A stretch of DNA of 64,000 nt from Thalassotalea_A litorea (lineage in GTDB: Bacteria > Pseudomonadota > Gammaproteobacteria > Enterobacterales > Alteromonadaceae): assembly GCF_043642205.1 (NCBI RefSeq), contig NZ_JBHZSG010000015.1, positions 8,009 to 72,008 on the forward strand, given 5' to 3'. Below the pieces are notes generated by a model. That model was not told the DNA's origin and made no database searches. It saw only the letters and a program-made list of their open reading frames with translations. The position numbers and the translations under genes are program-made. Each line of letters opens with the position of its first letter. The stretch's first letter is position 1. Positions 1 to 8,587 of this stretch are shown piece after piece.

Positions 1-64
1 GCGATTAAACACGATAAATTGAATCTGCTAATAAATAATTTATCGACTTTTGAAGGCAAACGTA

Positions 65-205
65 ATGAACAAATCGTCTTTAAGGGAAGTCAAGCTGAGT
101 ACTGTTTTTATTGCGGTATTGGTATTGGGAGTATCGGCCATGTTTACTTCCTCAAATGCCTCTCAGGATATGGAAGTCAACCTTGTTACCGAACAACAAA
201 AATAA
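65..205 (+). CDS. small exported peptide, function unknown
   Basis: A 46-codon ORF with an ATG start. The N-terminus has basic residues (MNKSSLREVK), then a hydrophobic stretch of about 15 residues (STVFIAVLVLGVSAM), then a polar tail ending EQQK. This looks like a cleavable signal peptide with a possible cut after SSNA, leaving a tail of about 15 residues; a single-pass membrane anchor is the alternative. A rho-independent terminator follows 23 bp after the stop, which supports a real short transcript. An overlapping 69-codon frame starting at 19 has no such structure. I recognise no family. Confidence 0.5.
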   Translation: MNKSSLREVKLSTVFIAVLVLGVSAMFTSSNASQDMEVNLVTEQQK

Positions 206-227
206 GAAATTGCTTTGAATTTCTTTG

Positions 228-256
228 AAACCTCACTTTATGTGAGGTTTTTTTTT
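228..256 (+). terminator. rho-independent terminator
   Basis: A perfect 9-bp stem (aaacctcac/gtgaggttt) with a 5-nt loop, followed by a run of T. It closes the small exported-peptide gene. Confidence 0.85.
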
Positions 257-272
257 ATACAGGGATGTATTT

Positions 273-476
273 ATCCTCCCGTACCATGGATGGGAGCAAG
301 GGAGGGTTTGCACAGGGATGTATTTAGCCGAGATATTTCCATCCATGATATCTCGACATACCGTAAGTCCATTCACATATCCTCCCGTACCATGGATGGG
401 AGCAAGGGAGGGTTTGCACAGAGATGTATTTAGCCGAGATATTTCCATCCATGATATCTCGACATACCGTAAGTCC
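273..476. repeat. tandem pair of a 98-bp intergenic repeat
   Basis: Two near-identical 98-bp copies lie at 273-370 and 379-476, separated by 8 bp. Each contains internal dyads: cctccc...gggagg around a CCATGG core, and gagatat...atatctc. The copies differ by only one or two bases. The overlapping short ORFs on both strands are products of the repeat and are not called. It looks like a non-coding dispersed element of the kind common in marine Alteromonadales. Confidence 0.8.
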
Positions 477-560
477 TTAACCTAACCAAATTATTGCAGC
501 TGCAGATTTTACGACCTTGCGTTTATTTGGGGTCGCATTGCTTTTAAAAGGCAAGGTTGA

Positions 561-635
561 TGGCGTCCCCTACAGGAATCGAACCTGTATCTAAGACTTA
601 GGAGGTCCTTGTTTTATCCATTAAACTAAGGGGAC
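561..635 (-). tRNA. tRNA-Arg(CCU)
   Basis: The minus strand folds into a complete cloverleaf. The acceptor stem is GTCCCCT/AGGGGAC, the anticodon stem AGGAC/GTCTT encloses loop CTCCTAA (anticodon CCT), and the T-arm carries GGTTCGATTCC. The 3' CCA is encoded (tgg at 561-563). It reads the rare arginine codon AGG. It stands alone, with no other tRNA nearby. Confidence 0.95.
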
Positions 636-639
636 TGTG

Positions 640-1109
640 TTGGATATTGCAAATATCTAAGCTGAGTAAACGCTTTCCATTAAAGCAATTTATTGTTTAA
701 GTTTCCATTTCAATTTGCACCAGTTAGATCAAAATCGCGACTACCTCTTTATGAAACCCTTATCGATAATAAACCGACGTAAACTCTCTTGGTAACTCAT
801 CTTGGTAAATCAATGCTGATGCTCAAAAATTGGAAAGGGGATAGCGAGCGGCAAATCATTGCCGAACCGCGCAAAAACAGCCGATAGAAGCGAGCGGCAA
901 TGAATTGCCTCTCAATAAAATATGGATACATGTCTGCAATTATATCCGCCGAAAAACGCTTTTTTTAACTTTTCGCCCTAATGTTATCCACCTATCGTCA
1001 ATAATATTCGCATGTATTTTGAACATGCGCTTGGGTTACGCAGGGAATTTTGTTTTGTTTGGTTGTTTTTTATCCGAAAGGACTCTGTTTAGGTGATTTT
1101 GACGTTTTT
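640..1109. other. non-coding stretch with twin small hairpins
   Basis: No convincing gene. Two copies of gcgagcggcaa (844-854 and 890-900) are each followed by ttgcc, giving two similar hairpins (ggcaa-atca-ttgcc and ggcaa-tgaa-ttgcc). A 63-codon plus-strand frame at 905-1096 lacks a ribosome binding site and protein-like composition. Confidence 0.5.
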
Positions 1110-1126
1110 TTGGCACGTTAATTGTA
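1110..1126 (+). promoter_or_regulatory. candidate sigma54 promoter
   Basis: TTGGCACGTTAATTGTA matches the sigma54 -24/-12 consensus (TTGGCACG-N4-TTGCA) with correct GG-N10-Gx spacing; the only deviation is GT for GC at -12. It lies about 150 bp upstream of the FlgD-like gene and points towards it. Sigma54 drives middle/late flagellar genes through FlrC-type activators, which fits the neighbours. Confidence 0.6.
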
Positions 1127-1279
1127 TGTAAATTTAGAAGGATATATTAAGCGATTATGCTGTGTTCTTATTGAATACGTATTACCGATTGAATTCACCA
1201 GGAACAACCAAGCTGTTAATCCAATATGACTATAAATAAAAATATAAATATAAAAATAACAAAGGCAGGATGCCCCTAG

Positions 1280-1942
1280 ATGGCTAGAATTGAACCGTCA
1301 TTTATAACCTCTATTACCACTGTCATTCGAATCGGTGATTTACTCTCGCGTATTTTGCCAATGCCAAAAGTCGAAGCTGAAGACGATCCGTTAGATATTA
1401 AATCTGGCGTTGCTCAGATGCTTGCTGATACGGGTGGCAGACTTAACAATCTTAATCATCAGCATATGCAGGGTTGCGGTAATGCTCTGGCAAAATTTTC
1501 ATCTTCCAGTGCTGCACTTCAAGCCAGCGCTTTGGTGGGACGTTACCTATTAGCTCAGCAAAACGAAGTGGAGCTGGACGATGCCATGGACGTACATGGA
1601 CAGATAGAGCTACCGGCAAAAGGTCGGCATATATTGGTTTATGTACAAAATGCTAGCGGTGATATTGTTAAAATGATACCGCTCGGAGATCTACCAAAAG
1701 GGAAGGCACTTTTCCGTTGGCAAGGAGATGACAGATTCGGAAAACCGGTAGAGCCTGGTGCTTATCGTTTTATTGTGTCTTCAATTCTCGGTCAGGAATT
1801 GCATGCTCTGGCGGTAAGCACGTTTCAAAAAATAATTCGTGTCGCCACCCATCCGGAATCTAACAGGCTACAATTAGTCTTAGAAAATAACACGCAAGTG
1901 GATTTTTCGTTAAATCTGTTGATAAGGGATGACAGCATTTAA
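1280..1942 (+). CDS. orphan FlgD-like flagellar hook-capping protein
   Basis: 220 residues, close to the usual FlgD length. The segment around residues 82-90 (ASALVGRYL) resembles the FlgD motif near the end of its N-terminal region. Residues 138-165 (GKALFRWQGDDRFGKPVEPG then AYRF) match the FlgD FLIR/Ig-like domain, where a G-x-Y-x-F strand follows a Gly-Asp turn. The N-terminal 60 residues do not look like canonical FlgD, so this may be a divergent paralogue. The ATG follows AAGGCAGGA. No hook genes are adjacent, but flrB-flrC lie just downstream and a sigma54-like promoter lies upstream. FlgD caps the growing hook; that role here is inferred. Confidence 0.65.
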   Translation: MARIEPSFITSITTVIRIGDLLSRILPMPKVEAEDDPLDIKSGVAQMLADTGGRLNNLNHQHMQGCGNALAKFSSSSAALQASALVGRYLLAQQNEVELDDAMDVHGQIELPAKGRHILVYVQNASGDIVKMIPLGDLPKGKALFRWQGDDRFGKPVEPGAYRFIVSSILGQELHALAVSTFQKIIRVATHPESNRLQLVLENNTQVDFSLNLLIRDDSI

Positions 1943-2308
1943 TTTGTCTGAGAATGTCTTGCAAGGCCTTTACAATGTATAGTCCGCCGGGACAATACTC
2001 ACGAACGATAGGCGCGTTTCCATATGCCGGCATGCTGACCAACGGCTAAGCTGCCGGGCTGAGCGATTTGGTTATAATAATATTCATAGCCCATTCAATT
2101 CAAACCATAATCTCTTACCATCGAAGCTAAATTCGGGCGTAGTGCCTGTTTTGCCTAATCTAAAGATATTCCTTTTGCTGATCTTCTATTTACCCTATGA
2201 TGGTGTTTTGTAGTGAGCAAATCGATTTGCATTTGCATCTGCTAACGTGAACTTTTATTCTTGGTTTGCGAGACAATAATAAATAAAAAATAATTGCAGA
2301 GGTACCTT
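1943..2308. other. intergenic region with a perfect 14-bp palindrome
   Basis: No gene is seen. gcaaatcgatttgc at 2217-2230 is a perfect palindrome about 80 bp upstream of the flrB-like start and could be an operator. No clear sigma54 or sigma70 promoter could be fixed by eye. Confidence 0.4.
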
Positions 2309-3430
2309 ATGGCCGGGGCGGAGCAAGAATTGTCGCAAGCCAACAGCCCAGAGCGCGCAATTGGCGATCAATCTGACGTCAGCTTAAATAGCGAGTCCAT
2401 TGATTTGAGTGCATTGATGCTTGAATCCAATCAGTTGAATCAATTGTTTGATATTATGCCCGCAGGCGTTGTGATAATCGATGGTGACGGCAAAGTGGTT
2501 AAGGCCAATAAAGCCGCACGAAAACTGCTTGATTGCGATTTGCATGCAAAGAATTGGATTGACGTGATCCAAACCGTATTTCACCCTCGCGCAGATGATG
2601 GTCATGAAGTTTCCTTAAAAAATGGACGCCGGGTAAAGCTTGATATATCTTCCTTTGATTCCCAAACTGGGCAATTAATCCAAATCACTGATCTAACCGA
2701 AACTCGGGTTTTGCAGGAAAAGATCTCTCAGATGCAGAGGCTATCGTCCCTTGGCCGAATGGTGTCAACCTTGGCTCATCAAATTCGCACGCCTTTATCG
2801 TCAGCCATGTTGTATTGCGCCAATTTAAAAGCAAAAAATATGACGGTTGCAAAACAGCAGCTGTTCCAGGAAAAGTTACACGCCCGATTACAAGAACTTG
2901 AGCAACAGGTAAACGATATGCTGTTGTATGCCAAAAGCGGCGGTAAGCAGGTTGTTGAAGTAGTTGAGGTAAAAAACATCATAGATGATGCCATCGCCGG
3001 CGTGGAAGCGCAGCTGGATGAAGCTGGCGCAACCTATAATATTCATTATGCGCAGGTCCACGGTGAGCCGTTAAAATTACTTGCCAATAAAAGTGCACTC
3101 GAAGGGGCAATTCAAAACCTGGTGCAGAACGCTTTAGAAGTCATCGAAGAACAACCCCATATTGATATTCGTATCGAAGCCCAAGGGGATTGGGTTAAGG
3201 TTCGGGTCAAAGATAATGGCAATGGTATCAGCGCAGAAGACCACGACAAAATATTCGAACCGTTCTATACCTCAAAAATGCAGGGTACCGGTCTGGGGCT
3301 TGCTGTAGTAAAATCTGTCGCCAAAGCCCACCATGGTGATGTAGAGCTGAGCTCTGAAGCCTCAGGCGGTGCAGAATTTTGTTTGAAACTTCCGCAGTTT
3401 AAAACTGAGCACCAGGAAATTGAAAAATAA
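2309..3430 (+). CDS. flrB: flagellar sensor histidine kinase FlrB/FleS-like
   Basis: Soluble PAS-HisKA-HATPase kinase of 373 residues with no membrane segment, as in the FlrB/FleS family. A PAS-like region covers about residues 45-130. The H-box is LAHQIRTPLSS with the phospho-acceptor His at about 157, and the ATP site has an N-box (NLVQNALEV), G1 (DNGNGIS) and G2 (GTGLGLAVV). I chose the ATG at 2309 because AGAGG lies 6 nt upstream; an in-frame TTG at 2294 has no such site. The cognate regulator begins 12 bp downstream. FlrB phosphorylates FlrC to activate sigma54-dependent flagellar genes. The usual upstream flrA is absent, so the pair sits apart from a flagellar cluster. Confidence 0.85.
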   Translation: MAGAEQELSQANSPERAIGDQSDVSLNSESIDLSALMLESNQLNQLFDIMPAGVVIIDGDGKVVKANKAARKLLDCDLHAKNWIDVIQTVFHPRADDGHEVSLKNGRRVKLDISSFDSQTGQLIQITDLTETRVLQEKISQMQRLSSLGRMVSTLAHQIRTPLSSAMLYCANLKAKNMTVAKQQLFQEKLHARLQELEQQVNDMLLYAKSGGKQVVEVVEVKNIIDDAIAGVEAQLDEAGATYNIHYAQVHGEPLKLLANKSALEGAIQNLVQNALEVIEEQPHIDIRIEAQGDWVKVRVKDNGNGISAEDHDKIFEPFYTSKMQGTGLGLAVVKSVAKAHHGDVELSSEASGGAEFCLKLPQFKTEHQEIEK

Positions 3431-3442
3431 GTAAGGGATGAC

Positions 3443-4789
3443 ATGAAGCAGAGTCTGGTATTGGTGGTTGAGGATGATCCTGGCTTAAGAGAAGCGGTTG
3501 TCGACACCTTGATGTTATCCGATTACCAATGCGTCGAAGCCGACAGTGGGGAATCCGCTTTGTTGGTGCTTAAAAAGCACGCTGTGGACATCGTCGTTAC
3601 GGATGTACAAATGGGCGGCATGTCAGGTTTAGATCTGCTGCGCAACATCAAACACCATTATGCCGAGTTACCGGTACTTATTATGACCGCTTATGCGACG
3701 ATTGATGATGCCGTTCAAGCCATGAAAGATGGCGCCAGTAATTACATGGCAAAACCTTTCGCGCCGGAAGTTCTGGTCAATATGATCAGTCAATACTTGC
3801 CGGAACCGGAACAGCTAACCGATCAACCGGTTGCTCACGATCAAAAAAGCGTCAACTTATTAGCCCTGGCAAAAAAGGTTGCCTTATCTGATGCCTCAGT
3901 AATGGTGCTTGGCCCAAGTGGCTCAGGCAAGGAAGTCTTGTCGCAATATATTCATAATCAGTCTCACCGAGCCGATCAGCCGTTTGTTGCTATCAATTGT
4001 GCCGCCATCCCTGAAAATATGTTGGAAGCAACACTGTTTGGCTATGAAAAAGGCGCATTTACCGGCGCGGTTAATGCATGTCCGGGTAAATTTGAACAAG
4101 CGCAAAATGGCACGATTTTGTTGGATGAAATTACCGAAATGGATTTGGCACTACAGGCAAAAATACTTCGGGTAATCCAGGAAAGGCAGGTTGAGAGGTT
4201 AGGCGGACGTAAGACCATCAGCCTTGATGTGAGAGTGATTGCAACATCAAACCGGGATCTGAAACAAGCGGTCAATGAAGGAATATTCCGGGAAGATTTG
4301 TACTATCGTCTCAATGTATTTCCGTTGACTTGGCCACCGCTTAGTGAACGGTGTGATGATATTATCCCTTTGACGGAACATCTGTTGCGTAAATACCATC
4401 CACAACATCCGGTACAGATTTCCGATGCCGCGAAACACAAAATGCTTAGTTATGATTGGCCAGGTAATGTCAGGGAGTTGGACAATGTCGTGCAAAGGGC
4501 GTTGATTCTCAACCAAGACAATATGATTCATGCTGATGATTTAATGATTGAAGAGATTTGTGTCAGTGATATGCCTGCACCTATAGCGCAAAGCGCTGTC
4601 AGCTTAAACAATCCGTCGGCAGATTTGGAGTCTGGCTTGAAGCAACAGGAATTTCAGATAATTCTCGACGCTCTTAAAGCCTGCAATGGTTCGCGCAAAG
4701 ACGTGGCTGAAAGGCTCGGTGTTAGTGCGCGAACGTTGCGCTATAAGCTTGCGAAAATGCGCGAGCATGGCATAGAGTTTGAGCGCTAG
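3443..4789 (+). CDS. flrC: sigma54-dependent response regulator FlrC/FleR-like
   Basis: NtrC-family activator of 448 residues. The receiver domain (1-120) carries acidic residues near 10-12, phospho-acceptor D54 and K104. The AAA+ domain follows, with Walker A GPSGSGKE (157-164), the sigma54-contacting GAFTGA loop (204-209) and Walker B TILLDEI (224-230). A C-terminal Fis-type helix-turn-helix ends the protein (SRKDVAERLGVSARTLRYKL). It is cotranscribed with the kinase. Activators of this kind switch on sigma54 promoters, so it is a candidate regulator of the sigma54-like promoters seen at 1110 and 42286; that link is inference. Confidence 0.88.
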   Translation: MKQSLVLVVEDDPGLREAVVDTLMLSDYQCVEADSGESALLVLKKHAVDIVVTDVQMGGMSGLDLLRNIKHHYAELPVLIMTAYATIDDAVQAMKDGASNYMAKPFAPEVLVNMISQYLPEPEQLTDQPVAHDQKSVNLLALAKKVALSDASVMVLGPSGSGKEVLSQYIHNQSHRADQPFVAINCAAIPENMLEATLFGYEKGAFTGAVNACPGKFEQAQNGTILLDEITEMDLALQAKILRVIQERQVERLGGRKTISLDVRVIATSNRDLKQAVNEGIFREDLYYRLNVFPLTWPPLSERCDDIIPLTEHLLRKYHPQHPVQISDAAKHKMLSYDWPGNVRELDNVVQRALILNQDNMIHADDLMIEEICVSDMPAPIAQSAVSLNNPSADLESGLKQQEFQIILDALKACNGSRKDVAERLGVSARTLRYKLAKMREHGIEFER

Positions 4790-4906
4790 ATGCTATCCTA
4801 TCAGGTTATTTTGCAAGTTTTTTGCGAGATTGACTATCTAGCTTATTACGAAGCAGGTTATAATCCGCAGTTAATTAAGTTTTCGTAGGTATTTCAGGCG
4901 ACTAGG

Positions 4907-5674
4907 ATGAAATTTTCCCTATTTTCTTTTGCTAAATCTGTTCTGGTGTGTGCCACCCTGGGTTTAACGGCTTGTTCAACAACTAATTCTGGTGACGGTG
5001 AATACTCTGACCCGCTTGAACCCGTGAATCGGGCTATCTGGACATTTAACTGGGATTATGCCGATAAATATGTGTTAAAGCCCGCCTCAAAAACTTACGT
5101 AACCTATGTGCCGCGACCACTGAGAACTGGCGTTTATAATATTGTGCTTAATATTAATGAGCCGTTTAGCGCAGTGAATAGTCTGTTGCAATTAAAAGTC
5201 AATCGAGCTGCACAGACAACTGGACGATTCGTGCTTAACTCCACCGTAGGCTTGCTGGGTTTTTTTGATGTGGCATCTTATGCTGGTCTGGACCGACAGG
5301 AAGAAGAGTTTGGTGAGGTGCTAGGTTACTATGGGGTACCCGATGGACCCTATTTAATGTTACCGTTGCTTGGTCCTTCTTCGGTTCGCGATGAAACCGG
5401 AGATCTTATCGATGGCCTGTATTGGCCAATGGCGGTTATTGATTTTTGGCCTAATGTCGCTCGCTATATGATTATTGGTCTGGAAACACGGGCACAACTG
5501 GAAGAACAGGAAGCATTACTCGAAGACTCTTCCGATCCTTATGAGTTTGTCAAAACGGTCTATTTCCAAAACATTACTTTCCGATTATATGATGGTAATC
5601 CGCCGCTTATTATTGACGAAGATGAAGAAGCGGAACTGGATGAAGATCTCGAAGATTTGTTGGATGACCTATAG
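4907..5674 (+). CDS. mlaA: outer-membrane lipid asymmetry lipoprotein MlaA (VacJ)
   Basis: A 255-residue lipoprotein with signal peptide and lipobox LTAC (lipidated Cys23). The body has the MlaA signatures DPLEPVNRAIWTFNWDYADK, YVPRPLRTGVYN and a VLGYYGVPDGPYLMLPLLGP stretch. MlaA sits in the outer membrane as a ring that removes surface phospholipids and passes them to MlaC. The C-terminal 25 residues are very acidic (EDEEAELDEDLEDLLDDL). It stands alone; mlaBCDEF are not in the window. Confidence 0.92.
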   Translation: MKFSLFSFAKSVLVCATLGLTACSTTNSGDGEYSDPLEPVNRAIWTFNWDYADKYVLKPASKTYVTYVPRPLRTGVYNIVLNINEPFSAVNSLLQLKVNRAAQTTGRFVLNSTVGLLGFFDVASYAGLDRQEEEFGEVLGYYGVPDGPYLMLPLLGPSSVRDETGDLIDGLYWPMAVIDFWPNVARYMIIGLETRAQLEEQEALLEDSSDPYEFVKTVYFQNITFRLYDGNPPLIIDEDEEAELDEDLEDLLDDL

Positions 5675-5745
5675 TGATGCAGTGCTCCTAAGCGGATTTA
5701 TCGTTGCGATTAATTCCGTTGACCAGGAGCACGCTCAATCCGCAT

Positions 5746-6057
5746 TTATGCTTGTTGCTGGCGCTTAAAGTCGCGTATCGCCTTGTCGATATATTGATTG
5801 GCGAAATACAGCGAAAAAGGTCGAAGCACGATAAAATATCCCACCATAACGAATATCAGTGGCAAGATGAACATCCAGGAATCCACTTTGGCCAGCATCA
5901 TAAATGGTGGTATCAAAATGGCCAGTTTTATCAGGTTTAACACGAATTTCTGAGTCGGCTTAATTTTGTTACCGGCAATGTCGATGATTTGCTTACGATC
6001 ATGCAGGTTAAATGCTTGTAAAGCCTCGATTTGGTTGCTGGAAAAATAGAATTTCAT
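5746..6057 (-). CDS. small two-helix membrane protein, function unknown
   Basis: A 103-residue protein with two hydrophobic segments at about 42-58 (LIKLAILIPPFMMLAKV) and 62-79 (FILPLIFVMVGYFIVLRP), a charged N-terminus and a basic C-terminus (RDFKRQQQA). It may belong to a conserved Alteromonadales family of unknown function (possibly DUF6170), but I cannot confirm this. It is convergent with mlaA and divergent from ribH. Confidence 0.6.
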   Translation of the reverse strand: MKFYFSSNQIEALQAFNLHDRKQIIDIAGNKIKPTQKFVLNLIKLAILIPPFMMLAKVDSWMFILPLIFVMVGYFIVLRPFSLYFANQYIDKAIRDFKRQQQA

Positions 6058-6248
6058 AGGGTTTGAACTAGACTTTGGAAAGTTTCAGGGTTGAAAAAGA
6101 AGGCTATTCTAGCAAATAAACCGATTGTTTACGAAATCTGTCCGTTAAATTCATCACTTAAACATACTATAGGTAAACAAATCGATACCTTATTGATAAA
6201 GCTTTTGCTAAAATTGCCGACAATTTTTTTATAGACAGGTTGATAAAA

Positions 6249-6713
6249 ATGAACGTTATTGAAGGATCTTTTGCTGCGCAGGGTAAAAAGTTCGCTATCG
6301 TAGTTTCGCGCTTTAACAGTTTTATTGTTGAAAGCTTACTTGAAGGTGCGGTTGATGCATTGAAACGTCAGGGTCAGGTAAACGATGAAGACATTACCGT
6401 CGTTCGCGTTCCTGGTGCATACGAGCTGCCGGTTGCGGCGAAGCGCCTGGCGAAAAAAGGTGACTTTGACGCGATTATTGCCATCGGTGCTGTGATCCGA
6501 GGTGGTACACCTCATTTCGATTTCGTTGCTGGTGAATGTAACAAAGGACTGGCCCAGGTTGCGATGGAATTCGATACACCTGTTGCTTTCGGTGTTATCA
6601 CCACCGACACCATTGAACAAGCCATTGAGCGTGCTGGTACAAAAGCTGGCAATAAAGGTGCAGAAGCAGCTTTAAGCGCGATTGAAATGGTCAATGTTCT
6701 TGAACAACTATAG
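6249..6713 (+). CDS. ribH: 6,7-dimethyl-8-ribityllumazine synthase
   Basis: 154 residues, the usual length for RibH, which condenses 5-amino-6-ribitylamino-uracil with 3,4-dihydroxy-2-butanone 4-phosphate in riboflavin synthesis. Family motifs visible are SRFNSFI, VPGAYELPVAAKRLA, IAIGAVIRGGTPHFDFV and the C-terminal AGTKAGNKGAEAALSAIEMVN. The ATG at 6249 gives the standard start (MNVIEGSF) and has ACAGG 9 nt upstream; an in-frame TTG at 6240 overlaps that site. First gene of the conserved ribH-nusB-thiL-pgpA run. No FMN riboswitch is recognisable upstream. Confidence 0.96.
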   Translation: MNVIEGSFAAQGKKFAIVVSRFNSFIVESLLEGAVDALKRQGQVNDEDITVVRVPGAYELPVAAKRLAKKGDFDAIIAIGAVIRGGTPHFDFVAGECNKGLAQVAMEFDTPVAFGVITTDTIEQAIERAGTKAGNKGAEAALSAIEMVNVLEQL

Positions 6714-6725
6714 GCGGACCCTTAA

Positions 6726-7133
6726 GTGAAACCATCCCCACGTCGTAAAGCCAGAGAAATTGCTGTACAAGCGGTTTATTCCTGGCAGTTGACCAATAAC
6801 GATATCAGCGAAATCGAAGCAAATTTTCTTGCCGATAACGCCAAACGTCGTCTTGATACGGATTACTTTTCAGCCTTGTTGCGCGGCGTAGCTGCGAATG
6901 TATCAGGGTTGGATGAAGCGATTCGTCCCCATGTTGACCGTCCATTGGAAGACATTGACCACGTTGAAAAAGCGATTTTGCGTGTTGCCGTATATGAACT
7001 CAGTCAGGACGATGTGCCGTATAAGGTCGTGATCAACGAGGCGATTGAATTAGCGAAATCTTTCGCCGCAGATGACAGCCACAAATTTGTGAATGGTGTC
7101 TTAGACAAAACGGTAAAAACCCTTAGATCATAA
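6726..7133 (+). CDS. nusB: transcription antitermination factor NusB
   Basis: 135 residues with the all-helical NusB pattern: basic N-terminus (PSPRRKAREIAVQAVYSWQL), central DHVEKAILRVAVYEL and C-terminal KVVINEAIELAKSFAADDSHKFVNGVLD split around conserved turns. It starts at GTG with AGGCGG upstream. NusB binds boxA RNA with NusE to allow antitermination on rRNA operons. It begins 12 bp after ribH, its usual neighbour. Confidence 0.95.
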   Translation: MKPSPRRKAREIAVQAVYSWQLTNNDISEIEANFLADNAKRRLDTDYFSALLRGVAANVSGLDEAIRPHVDRPLEDIDHVEKAILRVAVYELSQDDVPYKVVINEAIELAKSFAADDSHKFVNGVLDKTVKTLRS

Positions 7134-7148
7134 GGCTACTCTTAATTT

Positions 7149-8108
7149 ATGAAAGAGTTTGAAGTTATTAAGGAGTTCTTTACGGCTCAACCTGTGAATC
7201 GTAAAGACGTAGCCATGGGGATCGGTGACGATTGTGCGCTGATCCACGCCAGCGATCACAAATATATCGCGATCACCACTGACACCTTGGTTAGTGGCGT
7301 CCATTTTCCTGAAGATACTCCGGCTCGTGCGATCGGTCATAAAGCTGTTTCGGTGAATCTGAGCGATCTCGCTGCGATGGGCGCAGAGCCTTGTTGGATC
7401 AGTGTTGCGATAACCCTGCCAAGTGTTGACAGTGAGTGGTTAGCCGAATTTACGGCGGGTATTTTCGAATTGACGGAATACTTTAATGTACAACTGATTG
7501 GTGGCGATACGACCAGCGGTCCCTTAAGCGTTACCATAACTGCGCAAGGCACCGTCCCTAAAGGTAAAGCTCTGTGTCGACATGGTGCTACCAATGGTGA
7601 TTGGGTTTATGTCACCGGCGAAATTGGTGAAGCGGGTCTTGCATTGCAAGCATTGCGGGAGCAAGTGGTATTGTCGCCCCGGGAAATGCAGCATGCGATG
7701 GAAGCGCTCAACTACCCAAAGCCTCAGGTATTGGCGGGTCAGATAATTCGTGAATATGCGTCTTCAGCTATCGATATTTCTGATGGGTTGTTGGCGGATG
7801 TGACCCACCTTTGTCGGGCATCGACGCTGGGGGTGAATATTGACGTTAACGATATTCCCATCGCACCTGTGTTAATCGACAGATTAGGGGAAGAAGATGC
7901 CGCACGTTTGGCATTGACGGCGGGTGATGATTATCAACTGATTTTTACCGTACCCGATACCAATCGAGTTGCGTTAGAAACCGAACTCAATCATGCCAAT
8001 ATTAAAACGTCCTGTATTGGTCAAATGAACACGTCACAGGAAATCAATATCTCTCGGGGTGACAAGCTATTGTCTTTCGCCGAATCGGGATTTGAGCACT
8101 TTAGTTAA
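7149..8108 (+). CDS. thiL: thiamine-monophosphate kinase
   Basis: 319 residues, AIR-synthase/PurM-type fold. The N-terminal metal/ATP motif is GIGDDCALI, followed by TTDTLVSGVHF, SVNLSDLAAMGAEP and a GGDTTSG loop; SSAIDISDGLLADV and LTAGDDYQLIFT follow in the second half. ThiL phosphorylates thiamine monophosphate to the active diphosphate. It lies 15 bp after nusB and 2 bp before pgpA, as in many gammaproteobacteria. Confidence 0.95.
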   Translation: MKEFEVIKEFFTAQPVNRKDVAMGIGDDCALIHASDHKYIAITTDTLVSGVHFPEDTPARAIGHKAVSVNLSDLAAMGAEPCWISVAITLPSVDSEWLAEFTAGIFELTEYFNVQLIGGDTTSGPLSVTITAQGTVPKGKALCRHGATNGDWVYVTGEIGEAGLALQALREQVVLSPREMQHAMEALNYPKPQVLAGQIIREYASSAIDISDGLLADVTHLCRASTLGVNIDVNDIPIAPVLIDRLGEEDAARLALTAGDDYQLIFTVPDTNRVALETELNHANIKTSCIGQMNTSQEINISRGDKLLSFAESGFEHFS

Positions 8109-8110
8109 TA

Positions 8111-8587
8111 ATGAAAAAAAATATTCCCGCTCACAAGTTATTTAAGCTTTCCGATCCTGTCCATTTTCTCGCCGTAGGATTTGGCTCAGGTCTCATCCCT
8201 AAAGCCCCTGGGACCTTTGGTACGTTGGCGGCAATTCCGTTGTTATTGCTGGCGTCCTATTTGCCCTTGTATGCCCTTATTATATTGACTATCGCGATGG
8301 CAATATTCGGTATCTATGTGTGTGATAAAGCGGCAGCGGATGCCGGTGTCCATGATCATGGCGCTATAGTCTGGGATGAAATCGTTGGTTTTTTTATTTG
8401 TATGCTGGGCATCACCATAAGTTGGCAATCCATCTTAGTGGGGTTTTTACTGTTTCGGTTCTTCGATATCCTAAAACCCTGGCCGATAAAATGGATTGAT
8501 GTCAGAGTAAGAGGTGGCTTTGGCATTATGCTTGATGATGTTGTTGCCGCCTTTATGGCACTGGCAATTATGCATCTCATTTTTTAA
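8111..8587 (+). CDS. pgpA: phosphatidylglycerophosphatase A
   Basis: 158 residues with four hydrophobic segments. The family motifs GSGLIPKAPGTFGTLAAIPL (about 25-44), AIVWDEIVGFFI and GFGIMLDDVVAAFMAL are present. PgpA removes phosphate from phosphatidylglycerophosphate in the inner membrane. The gene starts 2 bp after thiL stops, indicating translational coupling. Confidence 0.94.
   Translation: MKKNIPAHKLFKLSDPVHFLAVGFGSGLIPKAPGTFGTLAAIPLLLLASYLPLYALIILTIAMAIFGIYVCDKAAADAGVHDHGAIVWDEIVGFFICMLGITISWQSILVGFLLFRFFDILKPWPIKWIDVRVRGGFGIMLDDVVAAFMALAIMHLIF

Noticed and set aside
19..228. 69-codon ORF at the left end
   Set aside because: An overlapping frame (65-205) has the signal-peptide structure and fits the terminator better.
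215..448. 72- and 71-codon ORFs on both strands
   Set aside because: They run through the 98-bp direct repeats and contain the same peptide twice only because the DNA is duplicated.
905..1096. 63-codon hydrophobic ORF before the FlgD-like gene
   Set aside because: No ribosome site, no plausible composition, and it overlaps a hairpin region.
6058..6248. FMN riboswitch before ribH
   Set aside because: The region is short and lacks the conserved FMN-aptamer boxes.
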